DNA of 64,000 nt from Pontibacter cellulosilyticus (lineage in GTDB: Bacteria; Bacteroidota; Bacteroidia; Cytophagales; Hymenobacteraceae). The DNA is taken from positions 332,368 to 396,367 of the forward strand of contig NZ_JACRVF010000002.1 in the NCBI RefSeq assembly GCF_014306105.1, in the 5' to 3' direction. Below are positions 62,572 to 64,000 of the stretch, in pieces (the first letter of the stretch is position 1; each line of letters starts with the position of its first letter). The notes under the pieces were generated by a model. The model saw only the letters and a list, made by a program, of their open reading frames with translations, ran no database searches and was not told where the DNA came from. Position numbers and translations under genes: made by a program.

Positions 62572-63999
62572 ATGTTTCGGAAGCTACTGTCACATGCGGC
62601 GATCTACGGACTGGCAGCACAGGTGCCCCGGCTGGCGGGTATACTTGCGCTACCGGTTATTACACCCTATCTCACGACTGTAGATTATGGTGTGGGCGGC
62701 GTGATAACAGCTTATGTCGTAGCCTTGAATACGTTAATATCGTTGGGACTATCGGTGGTGATGGTAAACAGTTTTGCGAAGCACCCACATCATTATAAAT
62801 GGGTGTGGCGGCAACTGCATGGCTTCTTATCTGTGTGGGCAGTGGCAAACGGAGTTTTACTTACTGCTGTACTTTGGTGGGCTATTCCGGAGGAAGCCAT
62901 GGTAAATCGTTGGGAGCTGCTTGCACTGAATGTGCTGCCGGTTGTACTGTTTGGGGTAACAGAATATCAAGGTACGCTCTTGTTCCTGATTTCGCAGCGG
63001 CCGGTTCCAGTTGCAATACGATCGTTTGTAGTGGGTGTTGCTACTGTTGGGCTCAACATTTATACGATTGCTTACCTGCGAATGGGCTACATGGGGTGGT
63101 TTTATGCCAACGCTGCCGGTGCACTGATCGGCTTTGTGTATTACAGTTACCCCATGTATCTAAAGGAAAAGATGTGGCCCATATTTAACTTTAAGTGGCC
63201 GCGCATCCGACAATCTTTAAAAATATCGCTGCCCATAATTCCGCATCACTTTTCTTTTTTCCTACTTGATACTTCTGACAGACTTGTGCTGGACCTACTG
63301 AAGGTACCTGTGCCGCGAATAGGTCTTTACAACATAGCGTCTAGTTTTGGATTATACTTTATGGCGGCGTCTAATGCAGTGGTGCAGGCCGCATCGCCTT
63401 TTTATTTGCAGTATTATTCTAAATCCGGTAAAGATATAGAGGCTGCCAGACAGGCAAGAAGTATGACCTTTGCTTTACAGCTGCTCTTTCTTGGGGTAAC
63501 GTTTATACTTTGCCTCTGGCTGAAGGAACTGTTTATACTTTTGATCAGGAACAGCGAATTACAGCAGGCTTACCCGTTGGCCATCATACTGATGATGGGA
63601 TACAACTACAAACCCATGTACCTGGGAGCTGTTAACCTGCTGTCGTACCGTGAGCACACTGGAGTACTTTGGAAAATATCTACTGTGGCTGGTGTAGGTA
63701 ATGTTATTTTAAACCTGATACTGATACCCTATTTTGGCATTGAGGCGGCGGCTATTACCACTTTTGTCGCTTTAATGTACATGGGATATTCTGGTTATGC
63801 CTTAAAGGAGTATAAGCAGATTGCTGAAGTAAATTATCATCCCTGGCTGTGGCTGCTGGTAAATATTATGGCGTTGCTGGCGGTATACCTGCTAAAAGAT
63901 GTCGACCTGGAGTATAAAGCTATACTTACAGCTTTTCTAGGTGCTGGGGCAAGTATAGGATATCTATACTTTGGAAAGCGTTTAGCCTGGAGTAGCTAG
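62572..63999 (+). CDS. Oligosaccharide flippase (Wzx/MATE-like) family protein
   Basis: The 475-residue inner-membrane protein has about 12-14 helices (AAIYGLAAQVPRLAGILALP at the start, then HFSFFLLDTSDRLVLDLLKV and IGLYNIASSFGLYFMAASNA). The layout and the DTSDRLVL segment between helices fit the polysaccharide biosynthesis/flippase family of the MOP superfamily, which moves lipid-linked sugars to the periplasmic side. The substrate is unknown. It is complete: a TAG stop lies at 63997-63999, one base before the window ends. Glycan genes may follow outside. Confidence 0.87.
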   Translation: MFRKLLSHAAIYGLAAQVPRLAGILALPVITPYLTTVDYGVGGVITAYVVALNTLISLGLSVVMVNSFAKHPHHYKWVWRQLHGFLSVWAVANGVLLTAVLWWAIPEEAMVNRWELLALNVLPVVLFGVTEYQGTLLFLISQRPVPVAIRSFVVGVATVGLNIYTIAYLRMGYMGWFYANAAGALIGFVYYSYPMYLKEKMWPIFNFKWPRIRQSLKISLPIIPHHFSFFLLDTSDRLVLDLLKVPVPRIGLYNIASSFGLYFMAASNAVVQAASPFYLQYYSKSGKDIEAARQARSMTFALQLLFLGVTFILCLWLKELFILLIRNSELQQAYPLAIILMMGYNYKPMYLGAVNLLSYREHTGVLWKISTVAGVGNVILNLILIPYFGIEAAAITTFVALMYMGYSGYALKEYKQIAEVNYHPWLWLLVNIMALLAVYLLKDVDLEYKAILTAFLGAGASIGYLYFGKRLAWSS

Positions 64000-64000
64000 C

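Noticed and set aside
1..64000. tRNA, rRNA, integrase or att sites
   Set aside because: None could be found by reading; no cloverleaf or transposase motif was seen.

Overview
The window looks like chromosomal DNA of a gliding-type Bacteroidota bacterium, most likely Cytophagales/Hymenobacteraceae and perhaps Pontibacter. The evidence is four large secreted proteins with type IX secretion (T9SS) type A C-terminal sorting domains, a gldH gliding lipoprotein gene, a fused secDF, the alternative GlmU-like protein, and many -7 promoter boxes of the Bacteroidetes form TAnnTTTG. The genus is a guess from gene style, not from a search. I see no rRNA, tRNA, CRISPR, phage or transposase gene.

Layout. 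Positions 1-12125 hold four consecutive T9SS cargo genes (the first cut by the window edge), built of tandem extracellular repeats and separated by three AT-rich leaders of about 600 bp. 12221-13628 holds a NadR-like kinase and a LacX-type aldose epimerase. 14348-17015 is a complete unit of promoter, TPP riboswitch and TonB-dependent receptor, so a thiamine-type outer-membrane uptake gene. 17437-24938 is housekeeping: glutaryl-CoA dehydrogenase, ruvB, a secreted RidA-like protein, queG, a BatD-like protein and aroC. 25252-34001 holds an antiporter, an Nfu-type Fe-S scaffold, secDF and a minus-strand series (PyrR-like transferase, rdgB, udk, trkA-like). 34175-38539 carries rpmE2, a lipoprotein, the GlmU-like gene, holB and hemC. 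38762-45093 carries an AGCS symporter, a secreted cyclophilin, an RmlD-like reductase, an NSS transporter with a newly noted 53-residue MetS-like partner, and a helix-hairpin-helix protein. 45159-53181 holds a methyltransferase, a NUDIX hydrolase, a lipoprotein hydrolase, a short MutS-like ATPase and, divergent from it, a giant SF1 helicase. 53178-64000 ends with a MORN-type protein, a possible lipoprotein, an NmrA-like reductase, a FUS-like low-complexity protein divergent from a cold-shock protein, an EEP phosphatase, ricT-gldH and a flippase.

Most striking points. (1) 56379-58286 encodes a 635-residue Ser/Gly/Tyr/Gln-rich protein with SYGQ- and RGG-like repeats resembling the prion-like domain of FUS/EWS/TAF15. 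It has no signal peptide, has a textbook Shine-Dalgarno sequence, and lies back to back with a cold-shock RNA-binding protein. (2) The word AGTATAA/TTATACT is greatly over-represented on both strands in ordinary genes (at least 16 copies in the 4-kb helicase gene), like an uptake or architecture word. (3) Two intergenic palindromic elements have 37-39 bp terminal inverted repeats, and two shorter REP-like hairpins are present. (4) The sorting-domain DNA plus terminator of the first two cargo genes is nearly identical although their bodies differ. (5) The helicase ends in a domain that resembles a diverged Vsr-like nuclease fold.

Function was assigned by reading motifs only; no database search was possible. 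Start codons were moved downstream of the longest open frame where a signal peptide, family start or promoter box argued for it.
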